64,000 bases of DNA from Maribacter aquivivus (GCF_900142175.1 NZ_FQZX01000001.1:434001-498000); one strand, 5' to 3'. Shown: positions 8,682 to 17,742, counted from the first letter of the stretch. Notes: a model not told the origin generated them from the letters alone. A program made the numbers and translations.

Positions 8682-9932
8682 TTATTTTAATACGATTCTT
8701 TCAGCCTCCCCGAAATTATCATAGTTACTTGTTATTACCTTTTCACCAGATTCCAAACCTTCTAAAACTTCATAGTATCTGGAATTCTGCTTTCCTATTC
8801 TTATATTTCTTTTAATAGCTTCTCCACCATCCGTGTTAACAACAAAAATCCATTGTCCGCCAGTACTTTGAAAAAAGCTTCCTTTTGGTAATAAAAGTGC
8901 ATCGTTAGATTCTCCTAATTGTAATTTAATGTTGTAGCTCTGACCCGATCTAATAGTTTCTGGTTTGTTATCGGTAAAAACTAAGTCCACCTTAAATCTC
9001 CCGTTTCTAACTTCTGGATAAACCTTTCTTAATCTTAATGGAAACTCAGCTCCGTTACGTTCTAAAACAGCTACTAAATCTCTTTTTACACGATCAATAT
9101 AATGCTCGTCAATATCTGCTTCAATTTTATAATCGGTCAAAACATTTATTTGACCTATACGCTGACCTTGTGCAATACTTTGCCCAATCTCAGCATCTAA
9201 AAATCCTAATTGACCATCTGCAGGAGCACGTACATTTAAGTGATCTAGTCTTTGATACACCATCCCCAAGGTCTTTTGCATACGGTCTAAATCTGTATCC
9301 AAACCTTTTAATGAGGTTGAACGTAATTCATCATCTTGTACGGTTTGCACTTTTATAATCTCATATTGCTTTTGAGACAATTCATAGTTTTCCTTTGATA
9401 ATTGAAAAACTTCCCTTGAAATTAATTCTTCATCAAACAACGCTTTATTTTGCTCATAATTTCTCTTCAATCGTTGCAAATCTGTACTTGCGGTTGCCAA
9501 TGATTTTCTACCTTCAACTTGTCTTGAATCGAAATTTAATTTTGTTGATCGCAAATCATTTTGCTTCAATGCCAAATTACTTTCGCTTGCTAAAATCTGC
9601 TCGTACAAATTCATGTTTTCCAGCTTAAGGATGATATCTCCCTTTTTTACCATGGCACCTTCTTCAATAAGTTTTTCACTTACCCTACCTCCTTCATAAG
9701 CATCCATATATATTGTGGCTATTGGTGCTACGTTACCATTTATAGTAATGTAATCGTCAAATTTCCCAGCGGAAACCTCAGCTATTGACAGCTTGTCTTT
9801 TTCTGTTCTAAAGGTTGAAACAGAACTAGCAAACAATAATTGATACCCCACAAATAGTAGTAAAACCCCCAATGCGATGTAACCGTAATGTTTCGGTTTA
9901 AGACCTTTTTTCTTTTCTAATTTTATATCCAT
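8682..9932 (-). CDS. HlyD/RND-type periplasmic adaptor protein
   Basis: A 416-residue membrane-fusion protein. A single N-terminal membrane anchor (about residues 17-36) is followed by a biotinyl-lipoyl-like half (EGGRVSEKLIEEGAMVKKGD), a long alpha-helical hairpin (about 105-225), the returning lipoyl half (VRAPADGQLGFLDAEIGQ) and beta-barrel domains. It should bridge the inner-membrane permeases to the TolC-like protein encoded just upstream. Position in the operon and domain order support the MacA-like role. The substrate is unknown. Confidence 0.9.
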   Translation of the reverse strand: MDIKLEKKKGLKPKHYGYIALGVLLLFVGYQLLFASSVSTFRTEKDKLSIAEVSAGKFDDYITINGNVAPIATIYMDAYEGGRVSEKLIEEGAMVKKGDIILKLENMNLYEQILASESNLALKQNDLRSTKLNFDSRQVEGRKSLATASTDLQRLKRNYEQNKALFDEELISREVFQLSKENYELSQKQYEIIKVQTVQDDELRSTSLKGLDTDLDRMQKTLGMVYQRLDHLNVRAPADGQLGFLDAEIGQSIAQGQRIGQINVLTDYKIEADIDEHYIDRVKRDLVAVLERNGAEFPLRLRKVYPEVRNGRFKVDLVFTDNKPETIRSGQSYNIKLQLGESNDALLLPKGSFFQSTGGQWIFVVNTDGGEAIKRNIRIGKQNSRYYEVLEGLESGEKVITSNYDNFGEAERIVLK

Positions 9933-9988
9933 CTTTTTCTTAATTCGTTGTTCGTTGTTGGTTAATCGTTAATCGCAGAGCTCCATTT

Positions 9989-11335
9989 CTAATTGATATC
10001 AAAAACTGGCAGACCTCTGTAAAAATCTAACGTACTCTTGTTTATTTCTGACCTTAATTTTACTTGTAAATTTTCATTTTGGGCACTGGCGTATAAATTC
10101 TTGGCGGTAAAAAGCTCCAAGGCATTGATCAAACCTTTTTCATATCGTTTTTGAGCAATAGTAAAAGCTAGATTTTGAGCTTCCATTTTCTGGTTACTCT
10201 GTACCAACTCTACCTCAAGTGAGTTATAGTCTTGTACCAATTGCTGTATTGCTTGAAACAATTCTTGCTCTTGTGTCTTTAGGTTATTCTCTGCACGAAG
10301 CTTTTCTATTTTAGATTGTTTTACCCTAGATCTTGCAGACCACCCGTTACTAATAGGTACATTTAAATTTACACCTATATATTGTGAAGTATTGTCTCTA
10401 AACTGCTCTCTAAATGGTAACGTATTACCTAAGGTATCTCTTGTGGTTTCAAAATAACCTGTACCTATACCAGCAAAAAATGATAAAGAAGGATATAGCC
10501 TACCTCTTGATACTGCCACCTGTTTTTTAGCCGCTTTTGCTCTAAACTCCTGTGCTTTTATCATTGGCAAAAACGCTCTTGCTTCTGTATAAATAGAATC
10601 AGATTTCATTTCTTCACTTTCAAAATTAGATACTTCTTCTTGCAGGTCTTTTTGAATTGCTATTTCTGATGTATTCTCTAAATTCATTTCTTGAATTAAG
10701 GTCAGCTTTGCAGAAGCCAATTGATTATTGCTTTGCGTTACGTTCAATTTATCTGTCAATAACAAAGATTCTGCCTCATATAAATCTGCTCCCGCTTTTA
10801 AACCCAATTCTACTTGCTTCTCTACCAAGTTATAGTTGGATTGCGATACAATTAATTGCTCTTTAGATATTTCTACTAATCCTTCAAAAAATTGGATATC
10901 ATAAAAAGCTTGCATTACCCTAAATGCCAAAAGATATTTTTGTTGCAACACTTCCTCTTGGGTTGCTTTAAATAAAAATTTTGATGCTTTTATCGAATTG
11001 ATTTTTTGAAATCCCTGAAACAGATCAATCGAAGATTCTAAAGAATAGTTATTAGAATAAAAGTCTTGATTTACAAACGTTCCCGTATTAGGATCTTCTG
11101 CTCTACCGTAGCTAATTAAATAACTAGAAAATGCATTTACAGATGGCAACAGGTTACGAACAGATTGTCTATATGTCTCTCTATTGCCCTGGTTAGTATA
11201 CTCGAAGTCATTTAACTGTAAATTATGCTCTAAAGCATAAGTGACGCACTCATCTAATGTCCAAGTTTCTTGTGCAATAATAGATCCCCAAATGGAGCAT
11301 ATTAAAAATGTCGCTATTTTAAATTTTTGATTCAT
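9989..11335 (-). CDS. TolC-family outer membrane efflux protein
   Basis: A 448-residue outer-membrane channel protein. An N-terminal signal peptide (about residues 1-21, ending near SIIAQ) precedes WTLDECVTYALEHN, the usual opening of Bacteroidota TolC proteins. Two repeated outer-membrane efflux domains follow, rich in coiled-coil heptads. It is the first gene of the minus-strand operon and starts 15 bases after the predicted start of the sigma-54-like promoter at 11357-11376. It is the exit duct for the HlyD/ABC system downstream. Confidence 0.9.
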   Translation of the reverse strand: MNQKFKIATFLICSIWGSIIAQETWTLDECVTYALEHNLQLNDFEYTNQGNRETYRQSVRNLLPSVNAFSSYLISYGRAEDPNTGTFVNQDFYSNNYSLESSIDLFQGFQKINSIKASKFLFKATQEEVLQQKYLLAFRVMQAFYDIQFFEGLVEISKEQLIVSQSNYNLVEKQVELGLKAGADLYEAESLLLTDKLNVTQSNNQLASAKLTLIQEMNLENTSEIAIQKDLQEEVSNFESEEMKSDSIYTEARAFLPMIKAQEFRAKAAKKQVAVSRGRLYPSLSFFAGIGTGYFETTRDTLGNTLPFREQFRDNTSQYIGVNLNVPISNGWSARSRVKQSKIEKLRAENNLKTQEQELFQAIQQLVQDYNSLEVELVQSNQKMEAQNLAFTIAQKRYEKGLINALELFTAKNLYASAQNENLQVKLRSEINKSTLDFYRGLPVFDIN

Positions 11336-11356
11336 TTCTTAATTGGTATGCCATTC

Positions 11357-11376
11357 TCTATACTATATGCGTGCCA
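11357..11376 (-). promoter_or_regulatory. sigma-54-like -24/-12 promoter, copy 3
   Basis: The minus strand reads TGGCACGCATATAGTATAGA. The -24 half TGGCACG is the same as copy 1; the -12 half has GT where canonical sites have GC. The expected transcript start is near 11350, just before the TolC-like gene. It should drive the efflux operon. Confidence 0.6.
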
Positions 11377-11439
11377 CAACTTTAATTTATTGATTTACAG
11401 TATTTTATATATTATAAAAATTATTTTTAATAGCATCAG

Positions 11440-11478
11440 TGTAAAAATGTTGTACAGATAATGTCAAATATTTTTACA
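11440..11478. promoter_or_regulatory. tandem activator site (UAS), copy 3
   Basis: TGTAAAAATGTTGTACA and TGTCAAATATTTTTACA are separated by five bases, and the two halves are themselves near mirror images. The distance to the -24 element is 64 bp, ten more than in copies 1 and 2, so the site keeps the same helical face. It lies in the divergent region between the efflux operon and the regulator gene. Confidence 0.65.
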
Positions 11479-11536
11479 CTGACATGAAAATACGAACTTC
11501 TCTATGTAGATTTAGAAGAGTTAATAGAATGTTGCC

Positions 11537-12901
11537 ATGATCGATGCTAAAATACTTGTTGTAGATGATACCAAAAGTGTATTGAGCGCTTTAGAGATAT
11601 TATTACAGTTTGAATACAAAAGTGTTCAAACCATTTCTAACCCCAATCTACTCACCTCATTCCCCAACCTAAAGGAGATTGATATCATACTATTGGATAT
11701 GAATTTTTCTGCGGGAGTAAATACCGGTAATGAAGGATTGTATTGGCTACGTGAGATAAAAAAGAAAGCTTCGCACATATCGGTAATAATGATGACCGCT
11801 TATGGCGCAGTTGAACTTGCGGTAGAAGCTATTAAAGAAGGGGCTACCGATTTTGTATTAAAACCTTGGAATAACGAACGACTGCTAACTACCGTAAAAT
11901 CTGCTTACGAGCTTAGGAAATCTCAGAAAGAAGTTCAGCATTTAAAGCAAAAAGAAAGTAACCTTAAACAGGTAATTAACCAGAATACAAATTACATTAT
12001 CGGTAATTCTAAAGCACTAAACGGTGTATTGAGTCTTGTGCAAAAGGTTGCCAAAACAGATGTAAACATTTTGGTTACCGGCGAAAATGGAACCGGAAAA
12101 GAATTAATTGCTAGAGAGCTTCATAAATCATCGGTCAGAAATAATGAGGTCTTCATCTCGGTAGATATGGGATCTATCTCAGAAAATTTGTTTGAAAGTG
12201 AATTATTTGGTCATGTTAAGGGTTCTTTTACCGATGCCAAAGAGGACCGAGCAGGAAAATTTGAAGCTGCTAACGGCGGAACGTTATTCTTAGATGAGAT
12301 TGGAAACCTTTCACTGCAAATGCAGGCTAAACTACTCTCAGTGATACAAAACAGAGTTGTGGTTCGTGTTGGCTCAAATAAACCTATTGCTGTTGACATA
12401 CGTTTAATATGTGCCACCAATTGTAATTTAGACCAAATGGTAGCAGAGGGACTCTTCCGTGAGGATCTTTTATATAGAATAAACACCATACAAGTACAAG
12501 TACCGGCATTAAGGGAACGTGATAATGATGTTCTGGTGCTATCCGATTTCTTTTTAAAGAAATTCGCTAATAAATATGGAAAGCCCAGTTTAAAAATAAA
12601 CCAAACAGCACAAGAAAAATTAATGAGCTATGCCTGGCCTGGCAATGTAAGGGAGCTTTTGCATACTATGGAACGTGCCGTTATACTTTCTGAAGGAAAT
12701 GTACTAAAACCAACAGATTTCTTGTTAGAATCCAAAACAACCATGACCATGGAAAACGGTCCAAAAACCCTTGAGGAAATGGAACTGGTTATGATTACAA
12801 AAGCCCTTAACGATAATGATGGCAATTACAGTGCCGCTGCCGACCAATTAGGTATTTCAAGACAGACGCTTTACAATAAACTTAAAAAATCGGGTAAATG
12901 A
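11537..12901 (+). CDS. sigma-54-dependent response regulator, NtrC/AtoC family
   Basis: A 454-residue response regulator. A receiver domain (residues 1-125; acidic pair D10-D11, phospho-acceptor D54) is followed by an AAA+ domain with Walker A GENGTGKE (182-189) and Walker B TLFLDEIG (249-256), then a Fis-type helix-turn-helix (AADQLGISRQTLYNKLKK at the C-terminus). The sigma-54 contact loop, usually GAFTGA, reads GSFTDA here (229-234). It should activate sigma-54 promoters, most likely those at 49-67, 2714-2733 and 11357-11376. It overlaps the kinase gene by four bases (ATGA), so the two are translationally coupled. Confidence 0.93.
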   Translation: MIDAKILVVDDTKSVLSALEILLQFEYKSVQTISNPNLLTSFPNLKEIDIILLDMNFSAGVNTGNEGLYWLREIKKKASHISVIMMTAYGAVELAVEAIKEGATDFVLKPWNNERLLTTVKSAYELRKSQKEVQHLKQKESNLKQVINQNTNYIIGNSKALNGVLSLVQKVAKTDVNILVTGENGTGKELIARELHKSSVRNNEVFISVDMGSISENLFESELFGHVKGSFTDAKEDRAGKFEAANGGTLFLDEIGNLSLQMQAKLLSVIQNRVVVRVGSNKPIAVDIRLICATNCNLDQMVAEGLFREDLLYRINTIQVQVPALRERDNDVLVLSDFFLKKFANKYGKPSLKINQTAQEKLMSYAWPGNVRELLHTMERAVILSEGNVLKPTDFLLESKTTMTMENGPKTLEEMELVMITKALNDNDGNYSAAADQLGISRQTLYNKLKKSGK

Positions 12902-14247
12902 TGGTTAGCAAAAGTATATACTACCAACTTGTTTTTAGAATTATTCTAATAGCTGTTTGTGCCCTTTTAACCGCATTCCTATTTGCAAAAGAGCATTATT
13001 TACTCGCCATCATATTAACCCTTGTTTTTATTGGACAAACTTACGGACTCATACATTACGTTAACCAGACTAACAGGAAAATAGCTTACTTTTTTGATGC
13101 TATAAAGAATGAAGATTTTACCTTACGTTTTCCTGAAAAACTAAGTATAAAATCTATTGAAGAGCTGAATCATAGCTTAAATATGCTAAATAACATGATT
13201 CAAGATATTCACGTAAAAAAACAAGCTCAAGAACAGTATTATCAAGAAATATTAAGACAGGCAGACATTGGTATTTTTACCATCAATGAAAAAGGACATA
13301 TTCTTTATGCTAACCCAACTGTTCAAAACCTACTTAATTACAGACCGCTCAACCACATAAAACAATTGAAACAAATAGACCCAAATCTTTATGGTCTTTT
13401 TGAATCTTTAAAGCCTTTTGAAAGTACCTTATATTCCTTAGGCAATGAGCGTGGAAAAAAAGAACTAACCCTAAAATGCACCCCTATTTCTATTGAAGGA
13501 AAGCAATTATTATTAGTGATTGTTCACGATATTCAAAAAGAACTGGATGACAAAGAAACAGATTCTTGGGTAAAACTAATACGTGTTTTAACCCATGAAA
13601 TCATGAATACCATTACACCTATTACTTCAATATCCGAATCTATTTTAAAATATTTCAAAAAAGGAAACCAGCTTTCTACTCCCGAGGAATTTGGCGAACT
13701 ACAGATAAAAAATTCCGCAAAGGGTCTTGAGGTAATTAAAGAACAGGGTAATGATTTAATGAGCTTTGTACAGTCATATAGAACTTTTTTAAGTGTGCCA
13801 GATCCAGATAGGGAATTGATACCTGCGAGCAAGATTTTAGAAAAGGTTCGTCTTTTACTACAAGAATATACCAATGGTCATAACATCATTTTAGAGGTCT
13901 CTTCTGATCCAGAAGATTTAGAGCTATATATAGATGAAAAGCAGCTTACACAAATACTCCTAAACCTAGGTAAAAATGCTCAACAAGCTTTAGAAGGGCA
14001 AGATGAGGGTAAAATCATCATTAAAGCAGGAGAAGGACCTGACGGAAAAAAATATATTACAGTAACAGATAATGGACCCGGAATTTCACCTGAACTTATA
14101 GATGAAATTTTTGTACCATTTTTCACCACAAAAAATACTGGAACAGGTATAGGACTAAGCTTAAGCAAGCAAATTATGCGCTTACATGGCGGGTCTATAA
14201 GGGCAGTGTCTAATGAAACAACAACGTTTACATTGAACTTTCAGTAG
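12898..14247 (+). CDS. NtrY-like sensor histidine kinase
   Basis: A 449-residue membrane kinase partnered with the preceding regulator. Two membrane segments lie near residues 10-30 and 34-54 with almost no periplasmic loop, so it probably senses a membrane or cytoplasmic cue. A HAMP-like linker (60-108), a PAS domain (115-210), the phospho-acceptor in THEIMN (H233) and an ATPase domain with N, G1 (DNGPGIS) and G2 (GTGIGLSL) boxes follow. The start could be either of two adjacent ATG codons. The gene ends two bases before the end of the convergent alkyltransferase-like gene. Confidence 0.9.
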   Translation: MMVSKSIYYQLVFRIILIAVCALLTAFLFAKEHYLLAIILTLVFIGQTYGLIHYVNQTNRKIAYFFDAIKNEDFTLRFPEKLSIKSIEELNHSLNMLNNMIQDIHVKKQAQEQYYQEILRQADIGIFTINEKGHILYANPTVQNLLNYRPLNHIKQLKQIDPNLYGLFESLKPFESTLYSLGNERGKKELTLKCTPISIEGKQLLLVIVHDIQKELDDKETDSWVKLIRVLTHEIMNTITPITSISESILKYFKKGNQLSTPEEFGELQIKNSAKGLEVIKEQGNDLMSFVQSYRTFLSVPDPDRELIPASKILEKVRLLLQEYTNGHNIILEVSSDPEDLELYIDEKQLTQILLNLGKNAQQALEGQDEGKIIIKAGEGPDGKKYITVTDNGPGISPELIDEIFVPFFTTKNTGTGIGLSLSKQIMRLHGGSIRAVSNETTTFTLNFQ

Positions 14248-14249
14248 TA

Positions 14250-14594
14250 TTATAATTCCGCCTTGAGCTCTGTAAATGGATCCCAAAAGTAGTTTTCTAG
14301 TTGTACTATTTGCAAATCTTTTATTACTACTCCCTCACCTTCTAACAGTTGTTGCATGAGGTTAGTACCATCAAAATGATGCTTTCCAGTAAGAAGTCCG
14401 GCTTTATTGACCACTCTATGCGCAGGAATATCATCCATATTATGCGAAGCGTTCATAGCCCAACCTACCATTCTTGCACTACGGGCCGCACCTAAATATT
14501 TAGCGATAGCACCATAGGAAGTCACACGCCCCTCCGGTATTAACCGCGCTACCTGATATACTCTTTCAAAGAAATTCTCATTTTCAGGTTTCAT
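14250..14594 (-). CDS. alkyltransferase-like protein (MGMT family without active cysteine)
   Basis: A 114-residue protein covering only the DNA-binding domain of O6-alkylguanine-DNA alkyltransferases. The active site PCHR reads PAHR (residues 57-60), so alkyl transfer to cysteine is impossible. Family members of this kind (Atl1, YbaZ/eAtl) bind O6-alkylguanine and hand the lesion to nucleotide excision repair; that role is inferred here. The helix-turn-helix segment with GRVTSYGAIAKYLG is well preserved. It is the last gene of a probable operon trmB-lysE-atl, 13 bp after the LysE-type gene. Confidence 0.88.
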   Translation of the reverse strand: MKPENENFFERVYQVARLIPEGRVTSYGAIAKYLGAARSARMVGWAMNASHNMDDIPAHRVVNKAGLLTGKHHFDGTNLMQQLLEGEGVVIKDLQIVQLENYFWDPFTELKAEL

Positions 14595-14607
14595 CGGCTA
14601 CATCTGT

Positions 14608-15234
14608 TTAATTAAACAATCTAAAAGCTGTTATCACAAACAACAACACCATTAATCCGCTTAAAATAAAATTACTGTTCTTAGAGAATGACTTTGTTTT
14701 ATGCTCCCACTTATTAAAATAAATAACATATAAATACATGGCAAGAAAAGTACCACTGCCAGCAGCCAGAATGAACAAAACCTCATCTATGATTTTAAAG
14801 GTCATAAATCCTTGAGAATGAAAAACCGTATTTAATCCGCTATAATAAGGTATTGCCAAAAGATTAATAAGTGCCAAGAACACTCCTTTAGAAAAACTAT
14901 TTCTTTTTTTAGTCTCGGTAAGTATTAACGGCTTATTCTCTTGCTTTCTACCTTTTATAAAAAATACAATTGCCAATACAAAGAAAATTCCCAATGCCAA
15001 TTGTAACAATATTTCTATTACATGCTGATTTCTAGAAATTAGTTTTGCGATACGTACAGATATATACGTTTGCAACATGACGGCAAGAGCAACACCCAAA
15101 CCAAAAATTATTCCATTCGTCTTTCCCTTTTCTACACTGGTCTTTGCTGCATTTAAATTCAGCAAACCGGGTGGTAGTGACGCGAAGAAGGCCGCACCAA
15201 AAGTGAATACAAATAAAATAGGTAATTGTTGCAT
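14608..15234 (-). CDS. LysE-family exporter
   Basis: A 208-residue integral membrane protein with about six hydrophobic segments. The N-terminal PPGLLNLNAAKTSVEKGKTNG matches the conserved LysE/RhtB opening, where a proline-glycine pair is followed by a charged loop. The family exports amino acids or related small molecules; the substrate cannot be deduced. It starts four bases after the end of trmB and is probably co-transcribed. Confidence 0.75.
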   Translation of the reverse strand: MQQLPILFVFTFGAAFFASLPPGLLNLNAAKTSVEKGKTNGIIFGLGVALAVMLQTYISVRIAKLISRNQHVIEILLQLALGIFFVLAIVFFIKGRKQENKPLILTETKKRNSFSKGVFLALINLLAIPYYSGLNTVFHSQGFMTFKIIDEVLFILAAGSGTFLAMYLYVIYFNKWEHKTKSFSKNSNFILSGLMVLLFVITAFRLFN

Positions 15235-15238
15235 TGAA

Positions 15239-15907
15239 TCAGTTTACCTTGAACCTAATAAAAGTAATAGGCTTTCCTTTTTCAAGATACTGATTTTCAT
15301 AGAAAGTCTGTATTTCTAAGACTTCTTTAGGGCTACCTTCATTTTTATACACATCATGGTTGGCATAAAGCACTTCTAACCCTAGTCCATGAAGTAAACC
15401 TAAGGTATACCCATGCATGAACTCGCTATCTGTTTTAAGATTAACCGTTCCTTCTGGTTTTAGAACTTTTTTGTAACGTTCTAAAAACGCCGTATTGGTC
15501 ATACGGTGTTTGGTGCGTTTGTATTTTATTTGAGGATCTGGGAAGGTTATCCAAATTTCAGACACCTCTTCTGTACCAAAAAGATGATCCACCAATTCTA
15601 TTTGAGTTCGAATAAAACAAACATTTGGTAAATCTCCTTCAATAGCCTCTTTAGCTCCTTTCCAAAATCGGGCGCCTTTTATATCTATACCTATAAAATT
15701 CTTATTCGGAAATTTCTTTGCCAAGCCAACGGTATACTCCCCTTTACCACAACCCAATTCTAATACAATAGGGTTGTCGTTTTTGAAATGGGTATTCCAC
15801 TTTGCTTTCAACGGGAAACCGCCTACCACTTCTTCTCTTGTTGGTTGAATTACGTTTGAAAACGTCTCGTTTTCCTGAAATCTCTTTAATTTATTTTTAC
15901 TTCCCAC
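15239..15907 (-). CDS. trmB: tRNA (guanine-46-N7)-methyltransferase TrmB
   Basis: A 222-residue SAM-dependent methyltransferase that makes m7G46 in the variable loop of tRNAs. The SAM-binding motif LELGCGKGEYTVGLA, the acidic FIGIDIKGARFWKG and the substrate-site FPDPQIKYKRTKHR are all present. The start is GTG (MGSKNKLKRF in translation). The only nearby upstream ATG, at 15916-15918, is out of frame, and a TAGATTTG -7 element at 15930-15937 leaves little room for an earlier start. Confidence 0.95.
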   Translation of the reverse strand: MGSKNKLKRFQENETFSNVIQPTREEVVGGFPLKAKWNTHFKNDNPIVLELGCGKGEYTVGLAKKFPNKNFIGIDIKGARFWKGAKEAIEGDLPNVCFIRTQIELVDHLFGTEEVSEIWITFPDPQIKYKRTKHRMTNTAFLERYKKVLKPEGTVNLKTDSEFMHGYTLGLLHGLGLEVLYANHDVYKNEGSPKEVLEIQTFYENQYLEKGKPITFIRFKVN

Positions 15908-15929
15908 AATTTTTGCATCTAAACTGCGG

Positions 15930-15937
15930 CAAATCTA
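15930..15937 (-). promoter_or_regulatory. flavobacterial -7 element upstream of trmB
   Basis: The minus strand reads TAGATTTG, a match to the TAnnTTTG element of primary-sigma promoters in Bacteroidota. It lies 22 bases before the GTG start. No clear TTG -33 element was seen at the usual spacing. Confidence 0.4.
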
Positions 15938-15959
15938 AGAAAAAAGAGAGGGTTAGCGA

Positions 15960-17030
15960 TTATTGTACTTCCTCTATTTGAACGATACTTTTCTCTAACG
16001 TAAAAGAAAACTCTGAACCGACCTCAACAGCGCTTTCTACATAGATTTTTTCTCCGTGTGCTTCTATTACATGTTTTACAATGGCAAGACCCAACCCAGA
16101 GCCACCTTCACGACGACTACCACTTTGATCCACTCTATAAAAACGTTCAAAAAGTCGAGGAATATGAATTGCAGGTATGCCTTCACCATTATCGGTTACT
16201 CTTACAATTACCTTATTCTTGACCAAATTTTCAACACTTACCTCTGTTGTACCATTGTCATTGCCGTACTTAATGGAGTTGACCAACAAGTTGGTTAGCA
16301 CCTGTTGTATTTTTTCTTTATCGGCAAATACGAATATGGGATCAACATAATCCATATCAAAAGTTAGGGTTATATTTTTCTTGGCCGCTTTCATCTCCAA
16401 CAGATCAAATACACTTTGTATTAAATCTATAATATCGAACGAATGCTTTTCAAGAGTAAGGTGCCCAACTTCTAACTTGGTTATTAGATCTAAATCTTTT
16501 ACAATATAAATTAATCGATCTACAGCTTTATTGGCTCGTATTAAATACTTCTTACGAACATTTTTGTCGTCAATAGCACCATCTAGCAAGGTTTCAATAT
16601 AACCTTGCACAGTAAACAACGGAGTTTTTAATTCATGAGATACGTTACCTAAAAAGTCCTTCCGGTATTCTTCTCGAATTTTCAAAGTGTCTATTTCTAT
16701 CCTTTTATCTTTAGCAAACTTCTCGATTTCTGCAGTTAAGGTTCTCATATCTGTACTCACGGGGTATGACAGTATGGTACTGGACTCTAGCAACTCTACA
16801 TCATCATAGATTTTTTTAATTCGCTTGTAAATGAATTTTTCTATTCTTAATTGTAGTGTTACAAAAGAGATTATGAAAAAAAATATCGCCGCAGATATTA
16901 AAATACCCCAGTTTATAGAACTAAATCGCCATTGTAATAAAGCGAGCACAGATATGCTAATTATTACAATATAAAGCGATGAGCGAAACGCAAAACGATA
17001 TGATTTTCTTGAACGAAATTTAGCAGCCAT
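15960..17030 (-). CDS. PhoR-like sensor histidine kinase
   Basis: A 356-residue inner-membrane kinase with two transmembrane helices (about residues 17-34 and 42-60) and almost no periplasmic domain. The dimerisation box FLGNVSHELKTPL (H132) and the ATPase boxes DNGEGIP and GSGLGLAIVKH show an intact PhoR-type core. It starts on the base after the stop of the response regulator, so the two form one operon. The lack of a sensor domain is like PhoR, which senses through partner proteins, but a phosphate role is inference. Confidence 0.88.
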   Translation of the reverse strand: MAAKFRSRKSYRFAFRSSLYIVIISISVLALLQWRFSSINWGILISAAIFFFIISFVTLQLRIEKFIYKRIKKIYDDVELLESSTILSYPVSTDMRTLTAEIEKFAKDKRIEIDTLKIREEYRKDFLGNVSHELKTPLFTVQGYIETLLDGAIDDKNVRKKYLIRANKAVDRLIYIVKDLDLITKLEVGHLTLEKHSFDIIDLIQSVFDLLEMKAAKKNITLTFDMDYVDPIFVFADKEKIQQVLTNLLVNSIKYGNDNGTTEVSVENLVKNKVIVRVTDNGEGIPAIHIPRLFERFYRVDQSGSRREGGSGLGLAIVKHVIEAHGEKIYVESAVEVGSEFSFTLEKSIVQIEEVQ

Positions 17031-17717
17031 TTAGAGAACAAACTTATATCCTACTCCCTTAACGGTTTTAAAATGGTCTTCCCCAATTTTTTCGCGAAGT
17101 TTTCTAATATGCACATCTATTGTACGGCCACCAACAACCACTTCATTACCCCAAACTTTATCAAGAATTACTTCTCTCTTGAATACTTTATTTGGTTTTG
17201 AAGTTAATAAAGCAAGAAGTTCAAATTCTTTTCTAGGTAAAATGATTTCTTTACCCTTCTTAACAATCTTATATTCTTCTCTATTAATAACGATATCGCC
17301 TACCTGAGTAATATCTTCTTGAGCGTTTTCTTCGTTTTTAAGCCTTCTAAGAAGTGCATTTACCTTACTAACCAATACTTTTGGTTTTATAGGCTTGGTA
17401 ATGTAATCATCTGCACCAGCATCAAAACCGGCTACTTGAGAATAATCTTCTCCTCTAGCTGTTAAGAAGGTAATAATGGTATTTTCCATACCAGGAGTTC
17501 TTCTTAGAATCTCACAAGCTTCAATACCATCCATCTCTGGCATCATTACATCTAGTATAATAAGATGTGGCATTTTCTTTTTTGCCTTGGCAACACCATC
17601 GGCACCATTTTTAGCGGTGTACACATCGTACCCTTCGGCAGATAAATTGTAGGCCACTATCTCTAGAATGTCTGGTTCATCATCAACTAAGAGTATCTTA
17701 ATGTCCTTCTTTTTCAT
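17031..17717 (-). CDS. PhoB/OmpR-family response regulator
   Basis: A 228-residue transcription factor with an N-terminal receiver (acidic residues in LLVDDEPD, phospho-acceptor aspartate in LIILDVMMPEMDG near residue 56, lysine in YITKPIKP) and a C-terminal winged helix ending GVGYKFVL. I chose the ATG at 17717 because the frame's only upstream start is a TTG. It is transcribed from a good flavobacterial promoter at 17743-17771. TTAACA-type repeats directly behind that promoter suggest that it controls both itself and the divergent TonB-dependent receptor. Confidence 0.92.
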   Translation of the reverse strand: MKKKDIKILLVDDEPDILEIVAYNLSAEGYDVYTAKNGADGVAKAKKKMPHLIILDVMMPEMDGIEACEILRRTPGMENTIITFLTARGEDYSQVAGFDAGADDYITKPIKPKVLVSKVNALLRRLKNEENAQEDITQVGDIVINREEYKIVKKGKEIILPRKEFELLALLTSKPNKVFKREVILDKVWGNEVVVGGRTIDVHIRKLREKIGEDHFKTVKGVGYKFVL

Positions 17718-17742
17718 GGTATTCAAATTAGATTGATTCGCT

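Noticed and set aside
9038..9358. 106-codon plus-strand open frame
   Set aside because: It lies fully inside the HlyD-type gene on the other strand, has no start signals and no recognisable domain; it is a shadow of the coding region.
13533..13874. 113-codon minus-strand open frame
   Set aside because: It is contained in the sensor kinase gene at 12898-14247 and shows no protein family features.
14250..14594. Active methylated-DNA cysteine methyltransferase (Ogt/Ada)
   Set aside because: The active-site cysteine is replaced by alanine, so the methyltransferase name would be wrong.
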